Below, one piece after another: positions 24,880 through 31,434 of a stretch of DNA of 31,434 nucleotides (its first letter is position 1; every line of letters starts with the position of its first letter). The notes beneath the pieces were generated by a model that had not been told where the DNA came from, did no database searches, and saw only the letters and a list, made by a program, of their open reading frames with translations. The position numbers and the translations under genes are program-made. The stretch covers positions 1 to 31,434 of the forward strand of contig DXAH01000014.1 of NCBI GenBank assembly GCA_019117105.1, given 5' to 3'. The DNA is from Duodenibacillus intestinigallinarum. GTDB lineage: Bacteria; Pseudomonadota; Gammaproteobacteria; Burkholderiales; Burkholderiaceae_F.

Positions 24880-25433
24880 GACAGTTCTGATGCAAGGTGA
24901 AGTCCGTTGAATTCAGCGGGCTTCATTGTTTTTGTGCCCAGTGAGACAAGCTTGCGGCCGGCGCGCAGGACGGTTTTATCCTTTGTAAAGAGAAAGTCAG
25001 CCCGGGTTTCAAAGGCGAGATTGAGAAACTTCTCGTCGTCGGTGTCTCGGCATCGCACCATACCTTCGACGGAAGAGCGGGCTACCGTGACGTGCGAGAG
25101 CACGTTTTCAAGCAGCCGGTCTTGTTCGGACTCGGAAAGCTTGAATTGAGGTCTATTCAGCACCACGGCAAATTCCTTCAGGCAGCTCGGGGTTGAGACA
25201 AGTTGCAGGCGCTTTTCAAGAATGGCGGTCTTGAGCGCCTGCGCGTCCTTGTCGTTCCAATACCACACGTCAAAAACCACGTTGGAGTCGAGCACGGCCA
25301 ACGGTACTTTCCGAGGATGGTTCGCCTGATCGGCGGCCGGAATCGCGGAAAGATCGTCGAGTCGCGCGAGCACGGCGGAAAGCCGCGGCGACGCCGCATA
25401 AACTGAGGTGGTGTTGTCTGTCTTTTTTTTCAT
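24876..25433 (-). CDS. PIN-domain protein (putative VapC-like RNase)
   Basis: A 185-residue protein whose residues about 43-175 form a PIN domain of the toxin-like family. The acidic metal-binding set is visible: Asp49 (LAVLDSNVVFDVWYW), Glu87 (SCLKEFAVVL), Asp130/Asp133 (RCRDTDDEKFLNLA) and Asp152 (LFTKDKTVL). All expected catalytic residues are present, so it should be an active Mg2+-dependent RNase if expressed. A 42-residue polar N-terminal extension precedes the domain. No antitoxin-like small gene lies next to it on either side, which argues against a simple toxin-antitoxin pair. ATG 25433 has a weak, close AGG. Confidence 0.82.
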   Translation of the reverse strand: MKKKTDNTTSVYAASPRLSAVLARLDDLSAIPAADQANHPRKVPLAVLDSNVVFDVWYWNDKDAQALKTAILEKRLQLVSTPSCLKEFAVVLNRPQFKLSESEQDRLLENVLSHVTVARSSVEGMVRCRDTDDEKFLNLAFETRADFLFTKDKTVLRAGRKLVSLGTKTMKPAEFNGLHLASELS

Positions 25434-25491
25434 GACCTAAAGCTTGACGTCCCAGCCTGAACGAAGTCAGAGGTTTCACGGTCAGTACTGT

Positions 25492-25529
25492 AAAAAAACA
25501 CCGCTCGGATGTCTATCCCAAGCGGTGTT
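25492..25529 (-). terminator. Intrinsic terminator after mdh
   Basis: AACACCGCT (25497-25505) pairs with AGCGGTGTT (25521-25529), and seven U follow on the minus strand. A second hairpin nearer the gene (about 25541-25569, GACAGGCGC with GCGCCTTGTC) precedes it. Confidence 0.88.
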
Positions 25530-25582
25530 CGATCGAGCGCGACAGGCGCCTGAAGCAAGCGCCTTGTCGTTGCTCAGACGAT

Positions 25583-26566
25583 TTAGAGCAGGCTTTGAAC
25601 GGCCTGCGCTTCAGCGACGAGTTCGCCGACTGTCTTGTCGAGTTTTTCCTGACTGAAGGCGTCGAAGTTCAGACCCTGGACGATTTCGTAGTTGCCCTTG
25701 CCGTCGCAGATGCAGGGCATGCCGCAGACGAGGCCTTCGGGGATGCCGTAGCTGCCGTCGGAGGGAACGCCCATCGTGACCCAGTCGCCATTGCTGCCGA
25801 GGAACCAATCGTGCATGTGGTCGATGGCGGCCGATGCGGCAGATGCGGCCGAGCTTGCGCCGCGGGCTTCAATGATGGCCGCGCCGCGTTTGCCGACGGT
25901 CGGGATAAAGGTGTCTCGGTACCAGGTCTGATCAACGCATTCGGCGGCGGGCTTGCCGTCAATCGTGCAGTAGCGGATGTCCGGATACATCGAGGGCGCG
26001 TGGTTGCCCCAGACGGCCATCTTGTGCATGGTCGTCACGGGTTTGCCGGTGATGCCGGAAAGTTGCGAGAGGGCGCGGTTGTGGTCCAAACGCAGCATTG
26101 CGGAGAAGCACTTGGGCGAGAGTGACGGAGCCGATTTCATGGCGATGTATGCGTTGGTGTTGCAGGGGTTGCCCACCACAAGAACCTTGACGTCGCGGCT
26201 GGCGACAGCGTCTAGCGCCTTGCCCTGTTCGGTGAAGATGGCGCCGTTGGCAGAGAGCAGTTCGGAGCGTTCCATGCCCTTGGTGCGCGGACGAGCACCA
26301 ACAAGGATCGCAGCGTCGGCATCCTTGAAGGCGACCATCGGGTCGGCTGTGGACATCATGTCGGCAAGAAGCGGGAAGGCACAGTCGGCCAATTCCATCA
26401 TCACGCCCTTGAGGCGAGCGGCACTTTCCGGCGTGTTGCGTTCGAGCAGTTGGAGAATAACGGGCTGATCGGGGCCGAGCATGTCGCCGGCTGCAATGCG
26501 AAACAGCAGGGCATAGCCAATATTGCCGGCAGGACCGGTTACGGCAACACGAACAGGTTTTTTCAT
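25583..26566 (-). CDS. mdh: Malate dehydrogenase
   Basis: NAD-dependent interconversion of malate and oxaloacetate. The 327-residue product is of the cytosolic-like bacterial form common in Burkholderiales. The Rossmann motif TGPAGNIGYALLFRIA is at the start. Substrate arginines lie in GARPRTKGMER and MLRLDHNRA, the catalytic histidine is in VWGNHAPSMYPD, and NPCNTNAYIAMKSAPSLSPK spans the cofactor/active-site loop. ATG 26566 is preferred to the upstream in-frame start at 26626 because AAGGAG sits eight bases before it and similarity begins at MKKPVRVAV. The upstream gap of 440 bases carries an FNR-type box. An anaerobic reductive role toward fumarate is possible but not shown. Confidence 0.96.
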   Translation of the reverse strand: MKKPVRVAVTGPAGNIGYALLFRIAAGDMLGPDQPVILQLLERNTPESAARLKGVMMELADCAFPLLADMMSTADPMVAFKDADAAILVGARPRTKGMERSELLSANGAIFTEQGKALDAVASRDVKVLVVGNPCNTNAYIAMKSAPSLSPKCFSAMLRLDHNRALSQLSGITGKPVTTMHKMAVWGNHAPSMYPDIRYCTIDGKPAAECVDQTWYRDTFIPTVGKRGAAIIEARGASSAASAASAAIDHMHDWFLGSNGDWVTMGVPSDGSYGIPEGLVCGMPCICDGKGNYEIVQGLNFDAFSQEKLDKTVGELVAEAQAVQSLL

Positions 26567-26863
26567 GGAATTCTCTCCTTGATTGCAAATTGGTCTTTCT
26601 TTTGGGCGCGCAAGAAAACGCACCAACCGACCGGACGTTGAGCGGGTCGAGGCAGCCGCTTAACGTTGCGATCGGGCACTTTGACTGCAATGCTAATGCC
26701 AAAGCCCGCATATTGTGGGTCTGCGGACGTTGCTCGAAGATCGGCAATTCGTATGAGCTGACAAAATCGAAAAGGATAATTTCGACTTAGTGTTTTGATT
26801 TAAAAGGGAAAAGATGATGTAGAGGCAAAGGGGACTCCTAAAACCTTTTGGTGCTTCTGCAAT

Positions 26864-26877
26864 TTGATCCGCATCAA
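26864..26877. promoter_or_regulatory. Perfect FNR/Anr-type box
   Basis: TTGATCCGCATCAA matches the FNR consensus TTGAT-N4-ATCAA exactly. It lies about 300 bases upstream of the mdh start, with AT-rich sequence on its right. A class II promoter at the standard -41.5 would start near 26912 on the plus strand (GATAGT at 26903-26908, three bases off ideal) or near 26829 on the minus strand (weak TTTTAG). Neither is decisive. Confidence 0.7.
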
Positions 26878-26952
26878 ATAAAAGTTAAAAAGCAATAAAA
26901 GTGATAGTCTCAATAGTCAAATTGCTATTTTTGAGTCGACGGACACAAAATA

Positions 26953-26976
26953 GCCGGCTTTGCAGACAAAGCCGGC
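26953..26976 (-). terminator. Terminator after the PEP-synthase regulator gene
   Basis: GCCGGCTTTG and CAAAGCCGGC form a perfect 10-bp stem over CAGA. On the minus strand the sequence TATTTTGTG follows. It starts about 30 bases after the stop at 27006. Confidence 0.8.
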
Positions 26977-27005
26977 CTTGAAGTCCGAAGCGATGATTCG
27001 CTTCA

Positions 27006-27872
27006 TTAGACGCGGGTCGAGACGCCCTGCAGATGGAACTTGGCAACGATCGTTGCGGCAATTTCCTCGATGGACTTGGTGGTGGAGTTGAGCCACTCGA
27101 TGCCGTTGCGGGTCATCAGTGCTTCAGCGTTGCGGATTTCGTCTCGGCAATTTTCAATGCTGGCGTATCGCGAACCCGGACGGCGTTCGTTGCGGATTTC
27201 AGACAGACGCTCGGGCTTGATGGAAAGACCGAAGAGTTTGTGGCGCAGAGGCAGCAGGATGTCGGGCAGGCACCCGCGCTCGAAATCCTCCGGAATGAGA
27301 GGATAATTGGCGACCTTGATGCCGAACTGCATGGCCAGGAAAAGCGAAGTCGGCGTCTTGCCGGAGCGGGAAACACCAACGAGAATGACTTCGGCCTGAT
27401 CCAAGCCGCGGTTCGTCTGACCGTCGTCGTGCGAGAGCGTATAGTCGATGGCGGCAATGCGCTTGTTGTAGCGTTCTTCGTCGCGAATCTTGTGCGTGGC
27501 GCCGATCGTGTGCTCGCTTTTCATGTGCAGTTCCTGCTCGAGCGGACCGACGAACGAGCGGAAGAGTTCGATCTGAAAACCTTCGTTGCTGTTGATGAAA
27601 GCGCGGGAAATCACCGGATCAACGAAGGTGGAGAACACCAGAGGACGCACGCCCGTGCGGTGCAGCGTTGCGTTGATTCGTTCGGCCGTTTGCGTGGCCT
27701 TTTCGACCGTGTCGATAAACGGAATGCGTTCGCGGTCGTAGTTAAGGTTCGGAAACTGAGTGAGCACGGAGTGCGCAAGCGTTTCAGCCGTGATGGCCGT
27801 GCCGTCGCTCACAATGAAAACGGGGCGCCAGTTGGGGTTAGCGGGCGTATCGGTCTTTTGATCTTCCGACAT
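27006..27872 (-). CDS. ppsR: PEP synthase regulatory protein (kinase/pyrophosphorylase, DUF299)
   Basis: Controls PEP synthase by ADP-dependent phosphorylation of a threonine and Pi-dependent removal of that phosphate. The 288-residue product starts the conserved part at RPVFIVSDGTAITAETLAHSVL. It carries the P-loop-like VGVSRSGKTPTSLFLAMQ and YPLIPEDFERGCLP, as usual for the family. ATG 27872 is chosen because the next upstream start (GTG 27911) adds non-conserved residues; the ribosome site is poor for both. The gene is divergent from ppsA, its target, which is the standard arrangement in many proteobacteria. Confidence 0.95.
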   Translation of the reverse strand: MSEDQKTDTPANPNWRPVFIVSDGTAITAETLAHSVLTQFPNLNYDRERIPFIDTVEKATQTAERINATLHRTGVRPLVFSTFVDPVISRAFINSNEGFQIELFRSFVGPLEQELHMKSEHTIGATHKIRDEERYNKRIAAIDYTLSHDDGQTNRGLDQAEVILVGVSRSGKTPTSLFLAMQFGIKVANYPLIPEDFERGCLPDILLPLRHKLFGLSIKPERLSEIRNERRPGSRYASIENCRDEIRNAEALMTRNGIEWLNSTTKSIEEIAATIVAKFHLQGVSTRV

Positions 27873-28031
27873 AGGTGTGTTTTCGCGAAAAAATAAACGA
27901 CGCGCGCTCACGGAGCACGCACAAGAAGAGCTTCAAAGTCTAACAAAAACCGACGTCACACCAAGCCCGTTTCGGCTAACAAATGGTAAAGTCCGGCCTC
28001 CTGTTGGCCTCTGCTCAGAAAGGCTCGAAAA

Positions 28032-28124
28032 AGGCGAAATGGTCTCCGTTGCAAATTGCTACTATATTTCGCCTAGGCGACTGCGTCGCGCCTATTGGTA
28101 TGGGCGAGGCTGAGTCGTTAAAAT
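28032..28124 (+). promoter_or_regulatory. ppsA promoter with clustered inverted repeats
   Basis: TTGGTA (28095-28100) and TAAAAT (28119-28124), 18 bases apart, make a fair sigma-70 promoter about 60 bases before ppsA. Just upstream, AGGCGAAAT (28032-28040) is inverted as ATTTCGCCT (28066-28074), GCCTAGGC (28071-28078) is a palindrome, and TAGGCG (28074-28079) is inverted as CGCCTA (28089-28094). These look like operator sites; the protein is unknown. The rest of the 27873-28186 gap shows nothing clear. Confidence 0.5.
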
Positions 28125-28186
28125 ACGCATGTTTTTTACCAACAACCTGCCCGGACACACTTATTCCGGGAGATAAAGAGGATCAA

Positions 28187-30568
28187 ATGGTTCAAGGCCG
28201 TTATGTATTTCCCTTCAGCCAGCTACGCATGACCGACGTTGATCGTGTGGGCGGCAAAAATGCTTCTCTGGGCGAACTGCTCAGTCAGCTGACCGATGCT
28301 GGTATTCGTGTGCCGGACGGCTTTGCCACGACGGCCGAAGCGTTTCGCCTGTTTCTGAAGGAAGGAGGCCTTGAAGACCGCATCGCCGCGCGTCTGGAAG
28401 GTCTGGACGTTGACGACGTGAACGAGCTTGCCAAGGCCGGCGCTGAAATCCGCAGCTGGGTTGAAGCCGCTCCGTTCCCCGCCGAACTCGAAAAGGAAAT
28501 CCGCGAATTTTACGAATGGCTCAAGGACGGTCAGGAAGAAATCTCCGTGGCCGTGCGTTCTTCCGCCACTGCCGAAGATTTGCCCGACGCATCCTTCGCC
28601 GGTCAGCAGGAAACCGTTCTGAACGTGGTTGGCATTGAAGCCGTTCTGCGTCATATGCGCGAAGTGTTCGCTTCGCTCTACAACGACCGCGCCATCAGCT
28701 ATCGCGTTCACAAGGGCTTCACGCACGTTGAAGTGGCCCTGTCCGCAGGCGTGCAGCGTATGTGCCGTTCCGACAAGGGTGCTGCCGGCGTGATGTTCAC
28801 GCTCGACACCGAAAGCGGCTTTGATCAGGTTGTGTTCGTGACGGCCAGCTACGGTCTCGGTGAGACCGTGGTTCAGGGTGCAGTCAACCCCGATGAGTTC
28901 TATGTGCATAAGCCCATGCTCGAACAGGGCAAGAAGGCGATCGTCCGCAAGACGCTCGGCAGCAAGCTCATCAAGATGGAATTCGATACGGAAGGCAAGT
29001 CCGGCCGTACGGTGCGTACGCTCGATGTTCCCGATGAAGACCGCCGTCGCTTCGCCATCACTGACGAAGACGTGATGGAACTCGCCAAGTTCGCCTGCAT
29101 CATTGAAAAGCACTATGGTCGTCCGATGGACATCGAATGGGGCAAGGATGGTCTCGACGGTAAGATCTACATCCTTCAGGCTCGTCCGGAAACGGTCAAG
29201 AGCCGTCAGGCCACTGCCGACGTGCAGCAGCGCTACACATTGAACGGCAAGGGCAAGGTTCTGGTTCAGGGCCGCGCCATCGGTCAGAAGATCGGTGCGG
29301 GTCCCGTGCGCATCGTTCACAGCGCCGCCGAAATGGATCGCGTGCAGAAGGGCGACGTGCTTGTCACCGACATGACGGACCCCAACTGGGAGCCCGTGAT
29401 GAAGCGTGCATCGGCCATTGTCACCAACCGCGGCGGTCGTACCTGCCACGCGGCTATTATTGCCCGTGAGCTCGGTATTCCGGCTGTAGTCGGCTGCGGC
29501 GACGCCACCGAAGTGCTCCAGGAAGACCAGCAGGTCACCGTTTCCTGCGCCGAAGGCGATACCGGCAACATCTACGACGGTCTGCTCGACTTCACGGTTG
29601 AAGATGTCAAGCGCGGCGCTCTGCCCGAAATCCCCGTCAAGGTGATGATGAACATCGGCAACCCGCAGCTCGCCTTCGAGTTCTGCCAGCTCCCGAACAA
29701 GGGTGTTGGTCTGGCTCGTCTTGAATTCATCATCAACAACAACATCGGTCTGCATCCGAAGCTTGTTCTGGACTACCCGAACATCCCGAGCGAACTGCGC
29801 GACACGGTGGAACGTTTGTCGCAGGGCTATGAAAGCCCGCGCGAATTCTTCATCAGCAAGCTCGCCGAAGGCGTGGCTACCATTGCCTGCGCCTTCTGGC
29901 CGCGCAAGGTCATCGTCCGTATGTCCGACTTCAAGAGCAACGAATACAAGAAGCTCGTCGGCGGCGCCTGCTACGAACCCGATGAAGAAAACCCGATGCT
30001 CGGCTTCCGCGGCGCCTCCCGCTACATTGCTCACAGCTTTGCGGATTGCTTCGAGATGGAATGCCTCGCCATGAAGCGCGTGCGCGACGAAATGGGTCTC
30101 ACCAACGTCGAACTGATGGTTCCGTTTGTTCGCACGATCGGCGAAATCAAGGCTGTCACGGAAATTCTCGCCAAGTACGGTCTCAAGCGCGGTGAAAACG
30201 GTCTGCGCCTGAACATGATGTGCGAAATTCCGTCCAACGCCATCCTCGCCAACCAGTTCCTCGACTACGTCGACGGCTTCTCGATTGGTTCCAACGATTT
30301 GACGCAGCTCACGCTGGGTCTGGACCGCGACTCCGGTCTTGTTGCCAGCAGCTTCGATGAACGCGATCCGGCCGTGAAGGAACTCCTGAAGATTGCCATC
30401 CGCACCTGCCGTGAACGCGGCAAGTACGTCGGCATCTGTGGTCAGGGGCCGTCCGATCACGCTGACCTTGCCGCCTGGTTGATGGAACAAGGTATTGAGT
30501 CGATCTCGCTCAATCCCGACACCGTTGTTGATACCTGGCGCAAGCTTGCAACGATCTGCGGCAAGTAA
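28187..30568 (+). CDS. ppsA: Phosphoenolpyruvate synthase
   Basis: Makes PEP from pyruvate and ATP, giving AMP and phosphate, for gluconeogenesis. The 793-residue product equals the usual length. The N-terminal ATP-grasp domain includes VRSSATAEDLPDASFAGQQET and GLGETVVQGAVNPDE. The swivelling domain carries the phosphorylated histidine near residue 420 in GGRTCHAAIIARELGIPAVV, with the regulatory threonine next to it. The C-terminal PEP/pyruvate barrel shows GSNDLTQLTLG and the catalytic cysteine in GICGQGPSDH. ATG 28187 has GAGG eight bases upstream; the frame is open to 27983, but the extra residues are not conserved and overlap the promoter. Activity is probably controlled by the divergent ppsR product. 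Confidence 0.97.
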   Translation: MVQGRYVFPFSQLRMTDVDRVGGKNASLGELLSQLTDAGIRVPDGFATTAEAFRLFLKEGGLEDRIAARLEGLDVDDVNELAKAGAEIRSWVEAAPFPAELEKEIREFYEWLKDGQEEISVAVRSSATAEDLPDASFAGQQETVLNVVGIEAVLRHMREVFASLYNDRAISYRVHKGFTHVEVALSAGVQRMCRSDKGAAGVMFTLDTESGFDQVVFVTASYGLGETVVQGAVNPDEFYVHKPMLEQGKKAIVRKTLGSKLIKMEFDTEGKSGRTVRTLDVPDEDRRRFAITDEDVMELAKFACIIEKHYGRPMDIEWGKDGLDGKIYILQARPETVKSRQATADVQQRYTLNGKGKVLVQGRAIGQKIGAGPVRIVHSAAEMDRVQKGDVLVTDMTDPNWEPVMKRASAIVTNRGGRTCHAAIIARELGIPAVVGCGDATEVLQEDQQVTVSCAEGDTGNIYDGLLDFTVEDVKRGALPEIPVKVMMNIGNPQLAFEFCQLPNKGVGLARLEFIINNNIGLHPKLVLDYPNIPSELRDTVERLSQGYESPREFFISKLAEGVATIACAFWPRKVIVRMSDFKSNEYKKLVGGACYEPDEENPMLGFRGASRYIAHSFADCFEMECLAMKRVRDEMGLTNVELMVPFVRTIGEIKAVTEILAKYGLKRGENGLRLNMMCEIPSNAILANQFLDYVDGFSIGSNDLTQLTLGLDRDSGLVASSFDERDPAVKELLKIAIRTCRERGKYVGICGQGPSDHADLAAWLMEQGIESISLNPDTVVDTWRKLATICGK

Positions 30569-30586
30569 TCGGCCGTTCGATCCGAT

Positions 30587-30612
30587 GTCCTACTCCGGCT
30601 TCGGAGTAGGAC
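30587..30612. repeat. Perfect hairpin after ppsA
   Basis: GTCCTACTCCG (30587-30597) pairs perfectly with CGGAGTAGGAC (30602-30612) over a four-base loop, 19 bases after the ppsA stop. No T-run follows it directly. Confidence 0.6.
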
Positions 30613-30615
30613 AAC

Positions 30616-30663
30616 AAAAAGCCTTCCGAGTCTTCTCTTTGTGGAGCTGAAACGGAAGGCTTT
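30616..30663. terminator. Terminator between ppsA and the MocR gene
   Basis: AAAGCCTTCCG (30618-30628) pairs with CGGAAGGCTTT (30653-30663). On the minus strand the stem runs into five T (positions 30620-30616), which suits termination of the MocR gene. On the plus strand only TTTGTT follows, so it may work weakly for ppsA too. Confidence 0.7.
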
Positions 30664-30689
30664 GTTATGTTTGCTGTGGATGGAGTGTC

Positions 30690-31434
30690 TTATGTCGGTC
30701 CAAATGCGGCAAACTTGTCGCGTAGAACGAACCCGATGCGGGAAACGGCAGCCAAAAGTTGCGCGGGCGGGAAGTGACCGAAGCCCATAATGAGGCCTTT
30801 GTAAAGGGGTCTCCCCATCGAGAACGACGAGATGGAGCGCAATTCCACGCCCTGACGACGGCACAGATCGGCGACGGCTTCGTCGTCAATGTCAGGGTTG
30901 TTGAAAACAAAGGTCATGTGCATGCCCTGACCGGTGGCGATGAATTTGCCCCAGTCACCGAAATTGTCGGACACGGCTTCTATGAGATAGTCTCGGCGTG
31001 CTTCAAAGATGCGGCGCATCTTCAAAAGATGCGTTTCATAGAGCCCCGTCTTTATGAATTCGGCCACCGAGAGCTGCAGAATTTCATTGCTCTGACGGTC
31101 GATAAGAAAGCGCATGCCGGAAAAGGCTTTGACGAGATCGTCGGGTACCACCATATAACCCAGTCGAAGTCCCGGAAACAGAGACTTCGAGAATGTGCCG
31201 ATGTAGATTACGTTGTTGCCGGAATCCATACCCTGAAGACTTGGGTAAGCGAGATTGCCTCCGTAGCGCAACTCGCTGTCGTAGTCATCTTCCACAATCC
31301 AGCCTCCGGTTTCGGAGGCCCACTGAAGGATGTCACGACGACGCTGGATGCTCGTCATCATGCCGAGCGGACACTGATGCGAGGGTGTTAAAAAGACGCC
31401 TTTCGCCGTCGGATCGATCTCAAGGGCCTTTTGC
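30690..31434 (-). CDS. MocR-type PLP-binding regulator, C-terminal part
   Basis: The visible 247 codons are the aminotransferase-like part of a GntR/MocR regulator; the N-terminal DNA-binding domain lies beyond the window's right end. The frame continues open upstream of the ATG at 31361 with conserved sequence (GVFLTPSHQCPLG), so that ATG is internal. Fold-type I features are present: VEDDYDSELRYGG, the PLP lysine in YIGTFSKSLFPGLRLGYMV, and RQSNEILQLSVAEFI. Such proteins sense PLP or amines and control vitamin B6, GABA or taurine genes. A plain class I aminotransferase is less likely, given the DDYDSE and TPSHQ wording typical of MocR proteins. Target unknown. Confidence 0.88.
   Translation of the reverse strand, partial: QKALEIDPTAKGVFLTPSHQCPLGMMTSIQRRRDILQWASETGGWIVEDDYDSELRYGGNLAYPSLQGMDSGNNVIYIGTFSKSLFPGLRLGYMVVPDDLVKAFSGMRFLIDRQSNEILQLSVAEFIKTGLYETHLLKMRRIFEARRDYLIEAVSDNFGDWGKFIATGQGMHMTFVFNNPDIDDEAVADLCRRQGVELRSISSFSMGRPLYKGLIMGFGHFPPAQLLAAVSRIGFVLRDKFAAFGPT

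Larger units (their letters stand above)
26567..27005. other. 439-base gap between mdh and the PEP-synthase regulator gene
   Basis: The gap holds the mdh ribosome site (AAGGAG just after 26570), a perfect FNR-type box (26864-26877), an AT-rich tract (about 26877-26935) and a terminator (26953-26976). I find no coding frame with a ribosome site and no clear sigma-70 promoter for mdh. If mdh is transcribed from near the FNR box, its leader is over 250 bases long. Confidence 0.6.

Noticed and set aside
28223..30490. Very long open frame on the minus strand opposite ppsA
   Set aside because: It mirrors ppsA codon structure in a high-GC gene, its product has no recognisable domain, and ppsA itself is certain. 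Similar antisense frames opposite nrdD, purL and the ABC genes are rejected for the same reason.

Overview
This window looks like ordinary chromosome from a host-associated betaproteobacterium. The best guess is Burkholderiales, Sutterellaceae-like. The basis is protein resemblance (a Burkholderiales-type 327-residue malate dehydrogenase, a 488-residue RNase G, a CadR/PbrR-type MerR regulator beside a CadA/ZntA ATPase), fairly high GC and anaerobic metabolism. The taxon is an inference, since no rRNA or tRNA gene is present. I see no phage, transposase, CRISPR array or integron.

Layout, left to right. 1-2838: a CDF-family Zn/Cd exporter with a cysteine-rich tail, then RNase G and a terminator. 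2839-3475: a non-coding block with a strong minus-strand small-RNA candidate (three hairpins, the last an intrinsic terminator), then a NrdR-like box and a long leader containing an intrinsic terminator. 3476-6518: the anaerobic (class III) ribonucleotide reductase operon. Its catalytic chain stops after the zinc site, and the glycyl-radical segment is a separate 60-codon gene followed by the radical-SAM activase. 6523-9418: a Zn/Cd/Pb P-type ATPase divergent from its MerR-type regulator, with a 19-bp-spaced promoter and dyad operator between them. 9508-12656: a small membrane protein, an aldo/keto reductase and an unrecognised membrane-anchored protein. 12793-16680: an ABC importer of the ferric-iron/sugar-phosphate/phosphonate group (binding protein, fused permease, ATPase). 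16974-19223: NAD(P)HX repair enzyme and an AIM24-family protein. 19430-24879: PurL, a LysE-type exporter and TrpF. 24876-25433: a lone PIN-domain protein. 25583-30568: malate dehydrogenase, the PEP-synthase regulatory kinase/phosphorylase and divergent PEP synthase. 30690-end: the C-terminal part of a MocR-type regulator.

The genes form several modules. One is DNA-precursor synthesis without oxygen, probably under NrdR control. Two metal exporters are present, one with a local metal sensor. A C3/C4 carbon node links malate dehydrogenase, PEP synthase and its regulator, with a perfect FNR-type box in the gap upstream of mdh. The most notable observations are the detached glycyl-radical domain, the pyrimidine-loop small RNA divergent from that operon, the terminator inside the nrdD leader, and the FNR box lying far from any start codon.
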